From assembly GCF_964355755.1 (NCBI RefSeq), contig NC_092677.1, forward strand, positions 18,138,101-18,202,100: a DNA stretch of 64,000 nt, written 5' to 3'. The stretch is from Antedon mediterranea. Lineage: Eukaryota; Echinodermata; Crinoidea; Comatulida; Antedonidae. Below, one piece after another: positions 36,711 through 48,949 of this stretch; within the stretch, counting starts at the first letter, position 1; every line of letters begins with the position of its first letter. The position numbers were made by a program, and so were the translations under genes. The notes under the pieces were generated by a model. The model made no database searches. It was given only the letters and a program-made list of their open reading frames with translations, and was not told the origin of the DNA.

Positions 36711-38170
36711 TTTCTTATTACGTTAAATTTACGTCACGTTTAATTGTTATTGTTATGTCGGCCAAATTCGAATGAACAATTAGAATGAACTGAGCCTTAG
36801 GCCTATAGTCGTATATTTTAAATTGAAAAAGAAGCATGAACCATTCCATATTGTCCATACTCAACAGAAAGATCGTCTAGTTTACGGCGATATAAAACAA
36901 TTTAATACTAATAATAATTTTTAAACGCGTAGACATGGCTATGTATATACTGTACTTAAACTATCATCATGCTTTTAACATTCACAATTAAATAAAATTA
37001 TTTTAAGGATAAAAGCATTCCAGATTACAGTGTGGGTGTGGAGAGGGTCTGCATCCGAGTCGAAGTGTAGCGTATAAAGTGTAGGCCTAGAGGAGCTGTA
37101 CATTTTCGATAAATGAATATCAAATGTGTAGGTTGTTATCTCTCGTGAATAAAATACAAATACATTTGTTATATATCTTATATCTATAAATAGTTATTCT
37201 ATAAAACAATTTTTTCACAACTTGGAAATAAACCTGTTTAATTTAGTTTTTTCGCCTATACTCGTAATAGAAATCATAAAACTTCTTCTTTCTTGGAATG
37301 ATCCAAGAAACATTGATTATATATGGCCTTTGGCCAAAATAATATATAATGTAACAATTATATAAATAACATTAGAGTGCGTTTAAAAAAACATTTTTTT
37401 CCAAGCTTAGTAATGAGATCAGTGTTTGTAGTGGACATAGGATAAATATATTTTAATTTAGATGGGTTATTTGTATAAATGGAAAACAAACTAAATTGTA
37501 GAGAACATGATTTGCATATTCTTTTATTTCTATTATTAATTATTACATCTTCCTTTTGTTTCTAGTTCTAATATTCCTAGTTTTAGTTTAATCATAATTT
37601 GTCTATGTATGTAATTGTTACTGTATTTTAATTCAGTTATTCTTCAATTCCAAAATTATATTTAATGCGTGTGTAATATTGGAGCTTAAAATGTAACCTA
37701 GTGTATTCATATAATTATTGTCGTTCAATATCGGTAAGCCTTTTTTTTAACATTTGAAATAAAGTATATATATATATTTTTGACCTGTAAAATTATGCTT
37801 AATTATGACATAGGCGAGCACAATGGAAAATCTTTGGGAAAGATCTCCGCCTTGGGTAACCTACCTCATCTATCTCATGTACCGTGAAACGTAGATTTGA
37901 TAACATTAGTGTTTACTATTACGATATTGTTCCGTATTTCTATCTTAGGAGGATATTATATTATAAAGGGATTTAAAACAAAATTTCTGATTTCATCCGT
38001 AGATTAGTAATAGTAATTTCCGGGTTGGTGGGTGAGTCTTTGCGACTTCCTGGTTTTAACTAAGTGTTTGCTGCCGTTAGTGGCGATAATAATTTTTGCT
38101 GTTTAGTTTATTTTCGTGAAAATATACTTCAAATTAAAATAAAAAATCAATTGAAATATATTCAGAACGG
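36711..38170 (+). other. GPCR 3' flank duplicated from the 20-22 kb region, then AT-rich sequence
   Basis: Words around 36945-37065 (TATCATCATG...TTAAGGATAA...GTGTGGGTG) and 37137-37160 (TATCTCTCGTGAATAAAATAC) repeat in the same order at 21635-21760 and 22029-22070. This marks an old duplication that includes the GPCR 3' end. The remainder, to about 38170, shows no gene. Confidence 0.5.
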
Positions 38171-38323
38171 TGTAAGGTCCTCGCTAAGGCGGAATGCTTC
38201 ACCGTTCTGGATTCTGCAGATTCCGCTTTCAAACTTAAGGTCAAGGAAGCACTCCACATCTCGTGGAGTAAACCTTCCTTGAACAAACAAATCTATAACT
38301 TAGGCGTCACACTTGCCATATGA
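38171..38323 (+). pseudogene. Penelope-like element fragment (C-terminal GIY-YIG region)
   Basis: A short frame ending at TGA 38321 reads FTVLDSADSAFKLKVKEALH, then ISWSKPSLNKQIYNLGVTLAI. The pattern DxxxKxKEALHI..KPSLN is the usual end of GIY-YIG endonucleases of Penelope-like retroelements, whose endonuclease nicks target DNA. The GIY-YIG core and the reverse transcriptase are not visible upstream, so this is a truncated remnant. Confidence 0.55.
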
Positions 38324-39109
38324 TTGGTTGTTGCCTACATTCCTTGTTGTTTTATTATGCTAATTACTTACTTATTTACATACAATATTTCTCGAAACAT
38401 GTCACATTTACATTTTAAGGCAGTTTGCCTTTTCATCCTAACTTGTAGGTTTGGTGGTATTATTCATGATTATGTTATTTCTTTTGACCATTTACACACA
38501 ACGCGGAGTTGACGGGCAGTTACCGCATAGGACAGATACAGATGTGAGACAAGCTGCGCGGTTTTCCGCTTACAGTTACCACTCGTCTGTGTAAAATTGG
38601 CATTCGAAAGCATGGCCAACATAATTGTGACCTTACATTGTTACCTTGTCACCTATAATGCTGTTTCCGCTTACATTTTACCCGCTACCGCTTAAGACTA
38701 AAAATAAGCGCGTCCGTATACTGTAATTTAATTGGTTGAAAATTTGCGCTGAACCAAAGTGATCAAATTTCAAAATATATATATTTTTATGTGTTTTTTA
38801 AATATAACTTTCATGTTCAATACGATCATTTTTTGTTTTATTTATTTTTTGTCGAGTCTTTTTGCAGTTATGCATTACATCTTGTACATATACAGACAAC
38901 TTGGGTGCCGTCAACCTTACAGCTTTATCAGACATCATCCGATGGCCAGGCCGCCGCATCGTTGTCATTGGATGTTGGTGATTTAGCGGCTAAGTTTGAC
39001 GTCATGGCACTCAAACGGTAGCTGTTTACAAAGCGCAATATATATCTGTTTTGACAGGGCAGCTGAAAAACTTTCTTATGAATAAGGTCACCAAGAAAGA
39101 ACTACAAGC
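38324..39109. other. Non-coding stretch before the minisatellite
   Basis: I see no gene. GC-richer patches around 38500-38720 contain repeated CCGCTTA words and may be an old transposon. An open stretch at 38890-39020 has no recognisable domain. Confidence 0.35.
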
Positions 39110-40316
39110 TGTAGAGATATTAATGTATGGTAAATTACTAAGACTTATCAAGAGATATAGTAATGTGTGGTAAAACGTTAAGACTTATCTAGAGATAGTA
39201 ATGTATGGTAAAATGCTAAGACTTATCTAGAGATAGTAATGTATGTCAAAACGATAAGACTTATCTAGAGATAGTAATGTATGGTAAAACGTTAACACTT
39301 ATCTAGAGATAGTAATGTATGGTAAAACGTTAACACTTATCTATCTAGACAGAGTAATGTACGTTAAAATGCTTAGACTTATCTAGAGATAGTAATGTAT
39401 GGTAAAACGTTAAGACTTATCTAGAGATAGTAATGTAGGGTGAAATGTTAAGACTTATCTAGAGATAATAATGAATGGTAAAATGCTAAGACTTCTAGAG
39501 ATAGTAATGTATGTTAAAACGCTGATACTTATTTAGAGATAGTAATGTATGGTAAAACCTTAAGACTTATAGAGATAGTAATGTATGGTAAAACGTTAAG
39601 ACCTATCTAGAGATAGTAATGTATGTTAAATGCTAAGACTTATCTAGAGATAGTAATGTATGTTAAATGCTAAGACTTATCTAGAGATAGTAATGTATGG
39701 TAAAACGTTAACACTTATCTAGAGATAGTAATGTATGTTAAAATGCTAAGACTTATCTAGAGATAGTAATGTATGGTAAAACGTTAAGACCTATCTAGAG
39801 ATAGTAATGTATGGTAAAACCTTAAGACTTATAGAGATAGTAATGTATGTTGAAACGCTAAGACTTATCTAGAGATAGTAATGTATGTTAAATGCTAAGA
39901 CTTATCTAGAGATAGTAATGTATGGTAAAACGTTAACACTTATCTAGAGATAGTAATGTATGTTAAATGCTAAGACTTATCTAGAGATAGTAATGTATGG
40001 TAAAACGTTAAGACCTATCTAGAGATAGTAATGTATGGTAAAACGTTAAGACTTATCTAGAGATAGTAATGTATGGTAAAACGTTAAGACTTATCTAGAG
40101 ATAGTAATGTATGTTGAAACGCTAAGACTTATCTAGAGATAGTAATGTATGTTGAAACGCTAAGACTTATCTAGAGATAGTAATGTATGTTGAAACGCTA
40201 AGACTTATCTAGAGATAGTAATGTATGTTAAAATGCTAAGACTTATCTAGAGATAATAATATAGGCCTATGGTAATACGCTAAGACGTATCTAGAGATAA
40301 TGATGTATGGTAAAAG
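39110..40316. repeat. 38-bp minisatellite, about 31-32 copies
   Basis: The unit is close to AGACTTATCTAGAGATAGTA plus ATGTATGGTAAAACGTTA. Variants fall in classes by the segment before AGACTT (GGTAAAACGTTA, TGTTAAATGCTA, TGTTGAAACGCTA). Some copies lack CTAG and are about 34-35 bp long. Several neighbouring copies share the same variant, which points to local expansion. There are no unique spacers, so it is not a CRISPR-type array. Confidence 0.95.
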
Positions 40317-41560
40317 GATTCTATTTTTGCGTTTCCAGCTTGCGAGTTTTTTTCGTACGTAAGTTGGGGACCCCTCATGAAACGTCACAAAATAATCATG
40401 AATAATTCATCAGTTAAATTTGTTGTTCCGTGTGCACCCAAGCGTATAGCAACACAAGTGATTACAACTGCGATACGATTCTAGGCCTAGGATTCTAGGT
40501 CAATTCACGTGATTGCCTTCGCACACTCTTCTTCACACACACCACTATGCAAAATGTATCGAGGTGTGTGGACATAGCCCAAAGAAAGCTTAGACCCACG
40601 AGAATAAAGAATCTATATATAAATTTACGTAAGGACAAAATTTGGTAAATCGCGCGTTATTTCTAGAATGTTTACTCGATGGTATATTCAGTTGGTTAGA
40701 ATCTCGGTACTGATTTAAACCACCAGATGTAACCCTGTTTACTAATTAAATTTAGTTAGATAATTAGTTATTGACAATTAAAACGAATTTAGGTTGAACG
40801 ATTTGCCCCAAATAGGGGTGCTTTCCGACATACACTGTCTACTGGATGTCCTCTTAAAAAATACCTGCACACAATAATACGAGGATGCTTCGCATTTTCC
40901 TATCTCCTCCTACGATAATTGTTTTTAATAGCTGAAAACCGGTTGAACAGCTCGAGTACAGTATCATAATGTTGAAGACAGGCCGATTTTCTTTAAAAAA
41001 TACTATTTTGATAGATTTAATATACGTTTATACAAATGTATTGATTTGCGATGAATGTATCATTCCAATCTCTCAGACTCCCAGTTTGTAAATAAATTTA
41101 TGAGCCCTCCATTGCAATACTTTGACAATATTGTAAATACTGTACGTAATAACCATTTTTGGTCGCCATTTGAATCGAAATTTTCTTACTGTAAATTTGG
41201 TTACTGTTTATTGTATTAATTAGTAATTATAACAAGAAATATTTCTTACAAAAAACGCTGCTCGCTTATTGAAAAATATTTTTTATTTCAAATGTTTTTG
41301 AATGTGTCATCATTTTATTGTCACATAATAGTTATTTTACCTGAAAAAAATGTAATTTAAAGCAACAAATACTTAAATTGTCTGTCAGACAATTGTTTTT
41401 GGGTTTTTTTTCTCTTTTTATATGTGAATAAATATTATTATTTTTTTGTTGTATTTTGTGAGATTCACTCACTTTTATTTCATTCTTTACAATTGTTACA
41501 ATAATCTATATCAATTTTGTTTCAGTAGAAAACTATCTCTGCAGCTTAAAGTTTTTTTTT
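40317..41560. other. AT-rich non-coding stretch
   Basis: No coding exon, RNA gene or clear repeat is seen apart from a short inverted repeat, AATTGTCTG/CAGACAATT, near 41377-41395. Confidence 0.4.
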
Positions 41561-41768
41561 TTTGTTTTTCTTATTTTTAGTATTTTACATATATAAAAAG
41601 TTAAAGCATTTTAAAAATATACAAAAGCTATATAAAAATATACATCACATAATATAGGTTCACAATTGCCATTACAACATCACAAAATAAAATATACTGT
41701 AACTCATATAGCACCAGTAAATAAAACTAGTAAGGTAGAAACCATACTAGGATAATAAGTATTGTGTC

Positions 41769-43477
41769 TTAATAATATTTGAAAGCAGCAAATGTATATA
41801 TAAAATCAGTAAGAATATTTCTTGTTCCAATTACCAGATTTTGAAAAGACATGTTTATATGATTGGTACCTTTTAATACAATCTCTATTTTTTTCCAAAA
41901 ACCTTGAATAAATTTACAAGTAAAAAACATATGCTCCTCATCTTGTACCTCTCCACATCTACCACATATATTAGTATCTTTTAGTTTCCAGATAAACAAC
42001 CTTTTGTTTGTTGCTAAAATTCTGTTTGTAATTAAAGTGTATTAATTTTTTATCTTTCATTTTACAAACTTTAGATAACCAACCACAAACCAGAGATATA
42101 TACTCTTTGTTGTGATGTCCTTATATCTATTCCTAATGACATTTTCTGTTATATTATAATAACAATTTTTCTCGTATTTGATTATAGTTTTCCATTGTAT
42201 TGGTATCGCTTTTAATAAGCACATATATTCATTTAACCAGTTTGCTTTGTACTTTAATTTTACCCACAATTCTTTTGAAGTAATGAATCTATTTTCTTTT
42301 ATGATATCCTTCACTAAAATAATGCCACATTCAATCCAATGTTTATAACATAGTGATTGGTTTTTAAGTTGTATTAACTTACTACCCCACAACTGTTCAT
42401 TCATTATATCATCATATGTGTCTATACTTCTTTTACAGCAATTGTTATACTTTATGCATGCTTTCAACATACTCTCATAAAACATAGGCATTTTATGTAT
42501 GAAGTGGTTTTCATCTGTCGTGTTAAAAAGAATATTTTCTGAACATAAATTATTAATATAAAATTTTGGAATAAATTTCCATTTTGCTTCATCTTCATGT
42601 AACAACCTTTTTAGCCATGTGACATTAAGTGATTTTGTATGTAATTTAAAATCTAGCATTTTAATTCCACCTTCGTTTAGGTTTCCAATTAAGGTTTTCC
42701 TTTTTATTTTTTCAGATTTTTTACTCCATCAAAATTTATAACTTTGTTTGTTAACTATGTCATAAACATACTTTGGTACAGTAATAATATTTGCATTGTA
42801 TGTAAGTTTTGCTAGTGCAAGTGACTTCAATATAATTACTTTCCCATAAAGTGTTAAATTTCTAGAACTCCATAATTTCAAAATCTTTTCAAAATCAACC
42901 AGTTTATCACTCAAATTTTTAGTTTCACAAGTCTTGTAATCATATCCCACATATATTCCTAATATTTTTATCGCCTTTTTTTCTCAACATAAATCAAGTG
43001 GTTTATCACTTCTATTTTTCCATTAACCCATCCACATAGCTTTTGATTTATGTTTGTTTAATTTCAAGCCTGACATTTCACAAAATTCTTCCACAGTTTT
43101 AACCGCTGCATGAAGACTCTTTTCATTACCAACATAAAGTATTGTGTCATCAGCTAACTGACTTATTCTAGCTTCGACATTTACATTTGGTAATTTAATT
43201 CCCTTGTAAATATTACTATTTCTTATATTAGAGAAGCCATTATTTCGACCACAAGAATAAATAAAAGTGCTGATAACGGACTCCCTTGCCGAATGCCTCT
43301 TTCCATTCTGATGTTTTCTGATACCCATCCATTATTAATTGTGACACTCTCTATTCTGTTATACAGAATTTTTACCCATTCACAAAACACATTACCAAAT
43401 TTTAATTTTGCTAATACCGCAAACATAAACTCTCTACTAACCGAGTCAAAAGCCTTTTTAAAGTCAAGAACCATCAT
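41769..43477 (-). pseudogene. Tx1/L1-like LINE, 3' part of ORF2 (reverse transcriptase to C-terminus)
   Basis: Read on the minus strand, pieces in successive frames give reverse-transcriptase blocks in order. VLDFKKAFDSVSREF is the first catalytic aspartate block, then RGIRQGSPLSALLF, QLADDTILYV (the ADD catalytic block, position about 43150) and SGLKLNKHKSKAMW. A long C-terminal region ends with a zinc-finger-like CGRCG...EHMFFTC pattern near 41950. This C-terminal cysteine motif is typical of the L1/Tx1 group. Several frameshifts and stops separate the pieces. The upstream part of the domain lies beyond a 1,054-bp insertion at 43488-44541. Confidence 0.82.
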
Positions 43478-43487
43478 AGCCCCTTCA

Positions 43488-44541
43488 GGGTGTCACGAAA
43501 CCTAAGACCACGAAAGCTAAGACCCCCTAAGACCTAAGATCACAAAAGCTAAGACCCAAGACCTAAGATTACAAATTCTAAGATATACTACAGCTTAAAA
43601 ACAATACTTGTTTATCCATACATAATTTTAAACACAGTAGGTTTCATTTATTACCATAAATATAATGTAATACTACCGCAAAACATAGATAAACTCACAT
43701 TATTTCCGCCGTTGAGTAAATGTAAACTTGACGGGTTGTTTGTTGGTATATATTTACTCCATTGTGTTGGTTCAGAGGATGTTTTTCTTACGCACCTGCC
43801 ATTCTTGTATTTTTACTCCAAATTTGTTGACTAGCTTTATCCTGAATAAAATTAAAAATTAAAATAAAAAAAAAATTAAAAAATTAGGACTTATAAGTAC
43901 TTTCAGAAGGAGAAACACATAAAAACAAATAAATAAATCCTTTAAATTGATGATTTTACAGACGTGTTTCTTTGTATACTGTTACTTCTCGAGCTCCCCA
44001 TGGAGGTATAAAAATATCTATTTTTATACCTCCATGAGTATAAAAACAGAAAGAAAACGAAACAAAAAAACTTATCATGATTTTTAAATTAAAATTTATT
44101 TGCCAGTATTTATTTTTTCGTACTTGCATGATTATACTATTATCATTACAATTTTAATTTTACATTGTTCCATCCACACTGTAGATGGACTCCACAGAGT
44201 TTTCAGCCCTCTATATAATTTTTGCTCTTTTGAAGTTCCATAGAAACAAAAACATTGAACATATGGGGTAGGCCTACACTGTACTGTAGGCTAGTCATTT
44301 TGTGTGCGAGAAAAACGTCTTTAAAATCATCATTTTAAAAATGTATTTGTTACTTTTTATGTGATTCTTTTTCATGAAAGTGCCAATTCTAAGGTGTGGT
44401 ATTCAGAATAAATGTTGGGAGTTAAAATACAAGGCAGGTGCGAAAGATAAATATTTGTAATCTTATGTCTTGGGTCTTAGCTTGCGTGATCTTAGGTCTT
44501 AGAAGGTCTTAGCTTTTGTGGTCTTAGGTTTCGTGACACCG
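43488..44541. mobile_element. Foldback (MULE-like?) element inserted in the LINE reverse transcriptase
   Basis: The ends GGGTGTCACGAAACCTAAGA and the inverted right end (CGGTGTCACGAAACC when reversed) continue for about 100 bp as inverted arms built from CTAAGACC-type short repeats. The target AGCCCCTTCA is duplicated on both sides (43478-43487 and 44542-44551). Removing the insert would restore the LINE reading across EGA/MMVLD. The centre holds a 16-bp-arm hairpin (43999-44036). There is no transposase. A 9-10-bp target duplication with long inverted arms suggests the Mutator-like superfamily, but this is an inference. Confidence 0.85.
43999..44036. repeat. Perfect 16-bp-arm hairpin inside the foldback element
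   Basis: CATGGAGGTATAAAAA and its inverted copy are separated by only six bases (TATCTA). Confidence 0.9.
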
Positions 44542-44551
44542 AGCCCCTTCA

Positions 44552-45039
44552 ACATCATTTTCTTCCGTATAATAAAGTAGATCTTTAGCTAAACGTATAT
44601 TTTCCCCCAAAAACCTATCTTTAATATAACCCTTTTGGTCTGAATCAATTAGTGACTTAATGACCCTGCGTAGTCTATAACTTAACACATGGGCAAGAAT
44701 TTTATAATCAGTATTTAATTGGACGCCAGTTATTTAAATTTTGTTTTTCACCACTAAAAGGGTAATAACACCTCTTCTTTGTGAGTTTGAAAGTTCCTTT
44801 GAATCAAATGATTCATTTAACTCATCACATAACAGTTGTCCAACACCGTCCCAAAAGAAAATGTAAAATTCTACACCTAGTACATCTGAGCCAGGCGATT
44901 TATTTTTCTTCATACTTAAAAGAGCCCCTTTACATTCCTCAATAGTGATTTTACCTTCACATAACTCTTTCTCTTTATCAGTGAGTGTATTCACTTTTGT
45001 CTTTTTCAGGTAACCACTTTTTTGGTTTTTTTGCCGCAC
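44552..45039 (-). pseudogene. Tx1/L1-like LINE, 5' part of the reverse transcriptase
   Basis: Minus-strand frames give MKKNKSPGSDVLGVEFYIFF (fingers block), RRGVITLL, then a shifted frame with ILAHVLSYRLRRVI and DQKGYIKDRF, running up to the foldback insertion. The frame starts only 13 bp from the end of the ORF1 remnant, so the usual APE endonuclease domain at the start of ORF2 is missing, presumably by internal deletion. Confidence 0.75.
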
Positions 45040-45051
45040 TTGAAGATGAAT

Positions 45052-46257
45052 TTAGTTTCTGTTCACTTTGTTGGGCGGAAAACGTTGAATCCTCTTTTTC
45101 TTTTTCTTGCTCTTGTTCTTGTATATTGTCCTTTTGCTCGGGTGACTTTGTGGCACGGTGAACGAGGTAATTTTGCTTTGAACGTTGTTGCTGCTACTAG
45201 TAAGTCCGAGACCGGGCATTTCATCTCTCTCAGTTGATTCTTTGTCTTCTTCACTTTCTTCTACGATTGATTTGTTGGTGATATCACTCATTTTTGTGTT
45301 GATGTTCGAATCATCTTTTTCTTTTACTATTTTATCAAGCATTTCCTGAATGAAACGTTCACCTGCGGATGGCAAGAAAAGAGGGTCATCATGCTTAGGT
45401 GTATATACTGATGAATCCGACATTGGCGTGGTATTATTTGCTTTTGTCGGTTGAACGTTATCGTTGTTTTCGTTTGGTCGTATTTCATTTGTAAGATCGA
45501 TGGTGGGTTTATTCCCTGTAGTTTCGACCGCACAGAATTTTTTGACGTGGCCATTTTTCCCGCATTTTCGGCATGTAATGTGGACATTTTTGGGACATTG
45601 GTTGGCTTTATGACCTTCTTCATTGCAATTGAAACATTTGTTATGTGCATCAATTTGATCCTTATGAAACAGTCTAGCATTAAATCCATTGATTTTTGTG
45701 AAACGTGGTAGGCTGCCTCTGAAGGGTGCAACTATGACTGCTCTGTCACCGTTCACAAATCTGGATAACTTTCCGTTGATTCGAAATTTGACATACTGAA
45801 TTTCTCCAATCAATTTACAACCAAGTTTGTTTAAACATATCTTGAATTCGTCGTTGTGCACAGAGATCGGAATATCTTTGATTAGTACCCTAACTCCGTT
45901 ATTGACTGGGAGGTACGGATTTATATCATAGATTGTTACATGTTTGTTGTTAATGCTAATCCCTGCAGAGATTTGGAATTCTCCAAAGGTTTCTTATTCT
46001 TTGTATTCCAATTAAGTTGGCACTGTTCATTTGTTTGCACAGTGCAAAATAGATCTTTTCTTCTGTTATAAATTTTCTTTATCCTTGCATACGTCGTCGT
46101 TTTTTAAAAAGATCGGCTTCACGCTTGGTAGGTGTGGTTTTCTTTCATTCTCTGTTACTTAATTCTCTTTGTTTGTTCCAACAACACCTTTTGTTACTTC
46201 ATCCATTTTATTCGTAGGCCTACTTGATTGATTTAGTGTAATACGGTTTCTGGCCAT
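45052..46257 (-). pseudogene. Tx1/L1-like LINE ORF1 (nucleic-acid-binding protein)
   Basis: An open stretch of 269 codons (45052-45861) contains two CCHC zinc knuckles, CFNCNEEGHKANQCP and CRKCGKNGHVKKFC, followed by an acidic, serine-rich tail and a very basic end (KSKKKKKRIQ). A likely start (MARNRITLNQ) lies at 46257, separated from the open stretch by a stop and frameshifts. ORF1 proteins of this kind coat the element RNA. The element 5' end is probably near 46.3-46.5 kb. Confidence 0.75.
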
Positions 46258-46849
46258 TACTTTACCTGTTACCTTGTTCAATGTTTGCAAGAAAAATCAG
46301 GGCTAGGTCTTGTCGCTTCAAGACGGTGTTTCAACAGCCAAGATTCGATATAGTGATGCGATTCAGGACACAGATTAGTTCACTATTTGGTTGATATTTC
46401 GTCACTGTTTTATTTAGTAGCAATTTAATTTCAATTAATTCTTGAAAATTAAGTGATTTAGACCGAGTTAAACTGCACCTTAGTTTAGTTGTGTACACTC
46501 GGCGATTCTTTTTGATTTTTTCCCCTTCTTATAGAACTATTTATAATTGTAAACTGATCCGCACGAGAATTTGATTAAACAAGGTACTACTTTAGTATTA
46601 AAATATCTTTCCGTCAGAAATGATGAAGTCATTGTTTATACAGCAATTGAATTGCAGTGTATTTGTTTGATTTATAGGTACTATACCAATAGCAATTAGG
46701 TCTACATAGGCTCATTCAAACCAACCCAAATCATAGAATTTGGACCATGCTCGTGAATAATTAATTTTGCATATTTCATAAAACGTATCAAGTTATGATT
46801 CGAAAAGTAAAAATGGAAAGAATAATGACAAATTAAACTTAAATGGATT

Positions 46850-47600
46850 GAAGAAGAAGAAAGCCCACTAAGTTTTTTCTTAACATGGAAAAGAAATATT
46901 TTGTTAATAAAACTATAAATAAAATAATAAAAGAAAGTGACAATAGCATACTGCAAAACACTAATGAAATTCTCGAGAATTCTAGATACTTTTATGAAAA
47001 CATTTATTCTTCAAATCACAATACAGTTGACAAAGAAAATATCGGACAATTTATTAAAATTATAAATAATGTACCGACATTAAATAAAGAACAAAAAACT
47101 AAATTGAAGTACCAATCACTTATAATGAACTTGTAACAGACCGTAAGAGACCAACAACACAAAATCACCGGGTATTGACGTTTTCAGTTATGAGTTTTTT
47201 AAATTCCTTTTTAAATTCATCTGTCAATTTCTAAAAAATTAGGAATAATCACGCTACTCCCAAAGGGAAATAAACCGCGTGGGTACCTAAAAAACTGAAG
47301 ACCGATCACCCTGTTGAGTGTCACCTATAAACTTATTTCATCATGTATTGCAGAACGAATAAAATCGGTACTTGTCACATATAGGAATTTCAATTGCTAA
47401 TCACGAGTAACGAATATCTCAATATACGGATGAAACTATATTATTCCTTGACGGTAAATGGAAATGGAAGAAGCATTTAGAATTCTCGATATATTTTCAA
47501 AATTTTCGGGACTAAAAGTTAACGTAAACAAAAAAAATGCTGTCTGGAATGTAAAGACCAAAGTGACCCAATATAAAAAAAATAAAACCATAATATAAAA
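46850..47600 (+). pseudogene. Degraded L1/Tx1-like LINE fragment
   Basis: Scattered plus-strand frames show SPGIDVFSYEFFKF-like, ITLLPKGNKPR-like and RPITLLSVTYKLISSCIAER-like reverse-transcriptase words near 47160-47360, and FSKFSGLKVNVNKKNAVW near 47490-47550. Many stops and shifts make it an old relic, opposite in orientation to the neighbouring LINE. Confidence 0.6.
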
Positions 47601-48740
47601 TGGATTAAACCGGGTGAGGCCTTAACTAATTAGGTATTTTGTTAAGTACTAATCTCCATGAAGTGGTAGATCTCAATCATGAAGAAGTTATTAAATCGTT
47701 AAAAAATACAATGAATATTTGCTCATAGAGGGAGGATTGTAAAAGTTAATTAAATTTATAAACGACCTAGTTGAAGGAAAAGGAATAACTCCATTTAAAA
47801 ACTTCAATGAACAACACAATTTTAAAATTAACTTCCTTCAATATGAAGGCCTAATGCGGTTAAACAATATACCTCCTTAAAACTAATATCATAAAAAAAT
47901 CACCCAATATTAAAATAAACATGGTACCAATCGAAAAAATTGCGATTTATAAAATACTACTTCTCCCTTATTCGTTGTAGTATTGAGCTGGGATTTGGCA
48001 TGGGTATACGACATGTCCTCAAAGCTATTATAGAGCGGGATTTTTTAATTTCAAACCGGATGCAGCCAAATGACGTCTGGAAGATGGTTCCTTGGTGCCA
48101 AACGATTTTCGTCTTAATATAGCAGTGTTTGGTGTCATTTCAAAGGTCTTGATCTTTGGTCTTGGAGAATAAGAATATATACAGTAAAACATTTTATTTA
48201 TGATATAGTGACGTCACTTCTGCTCCTGGAAAAAGCAAAAAATCACTTTGATATTTCATAATTTACCATAATTTTATGTGACGTAACTTTTCGGAATATA
48301 GCCGTATATGATAGCGAGGTTATTGATGTGTCTGTGACGTTACATCCCGTCTTATGACGTCATTACAGCTTCTTTTGCTGTACCCCGAGTATCGCACATT
48401 CGTGCTTGTTCTAATGTGTGTGTTACCCCTGGAGACTAGATTAGCAAACAAAGTCCATTCAAAATGTCTTATCTTCAGATCGTCTAGATTATTGAAGGTT
48501 TAATATTAATTTATTTAAACATTATAAATAAAACCATGTGTTTGAAACAGGATTATATGCATTGCATTTCACTCTACTATAAATAGAATTGAAATGAAAC
48601 CAGATGCTTGATATTGCCACTTTCCTATTTCCATCATTCTTAAGAATGCCTTTGTTTAGTGTTTATGCACACGTTGTTGGAATATAAGACAAACCTCTTT
48701 ACTCACAAATATATATTGCTTACAAATCATCTTACTTTAG
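47601..48740. other. Non-coding region before the NLR locus
   Basis: No exon is seen. Several GACGTCA/GTGACGT words at 48205-48365 may belong to an old repeat. A death-fold exon for the NLR gene, if present, was not found. Confidence 0.35.
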
Positions 48741-48834
48741 GTCTATGAAGATAACGCAAACGAGCAGAAAAGACAATCTTCCTCTGATTGTGAAGGTCAG
48801 TCATCACAAAATGCTAAATCACAAGAAACAACAA
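48741..48834 (+). pseudogene. Candidate small exon 1 of the NLR locus
   Basis: The acceptor TTACTTTAG and the donor ACAA|GTGAGT border a 94-bp exon that ends in phase 1. One open frame reads VYEDNANEQKRQSSSDCEGQ and on, a polar linker. Its exit phase fits the next small exon at 51713. It is assigned to the NLR gene by position and phase only. Confidence 0.4.
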
Positions 48835-48949
48835 GTGAGTACTGTATAAGGATTTGAATTTTAATTAATTAATTACGGTGTTTTCATAGTTTATTATTAT
48901 TATATATAAAATGATCATCTATATTGTTATTATTATTACTACAGTCTTG

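Noticed and set aside
38165-38285. Structured RNA (H/ACA-like double hairpin ending near ACA)
   Set aside because: No H-box in the hinge, and the same bases encode a plausible Penelope GIY-YIG C-terminus in frame, which explains the conservation better.
39110-40316. Possible CRISPR-like array
   Set aside because: Repeats are contiguous with no unique spacers, in a eukaryotic genome. It is a minisatellite.
45022-45711. Plus-strand reading frames opposite LINE ORF1
   Set aside because: They are antisense to the zinc-knuckle-bearing ORF1 and have no domain of their own.
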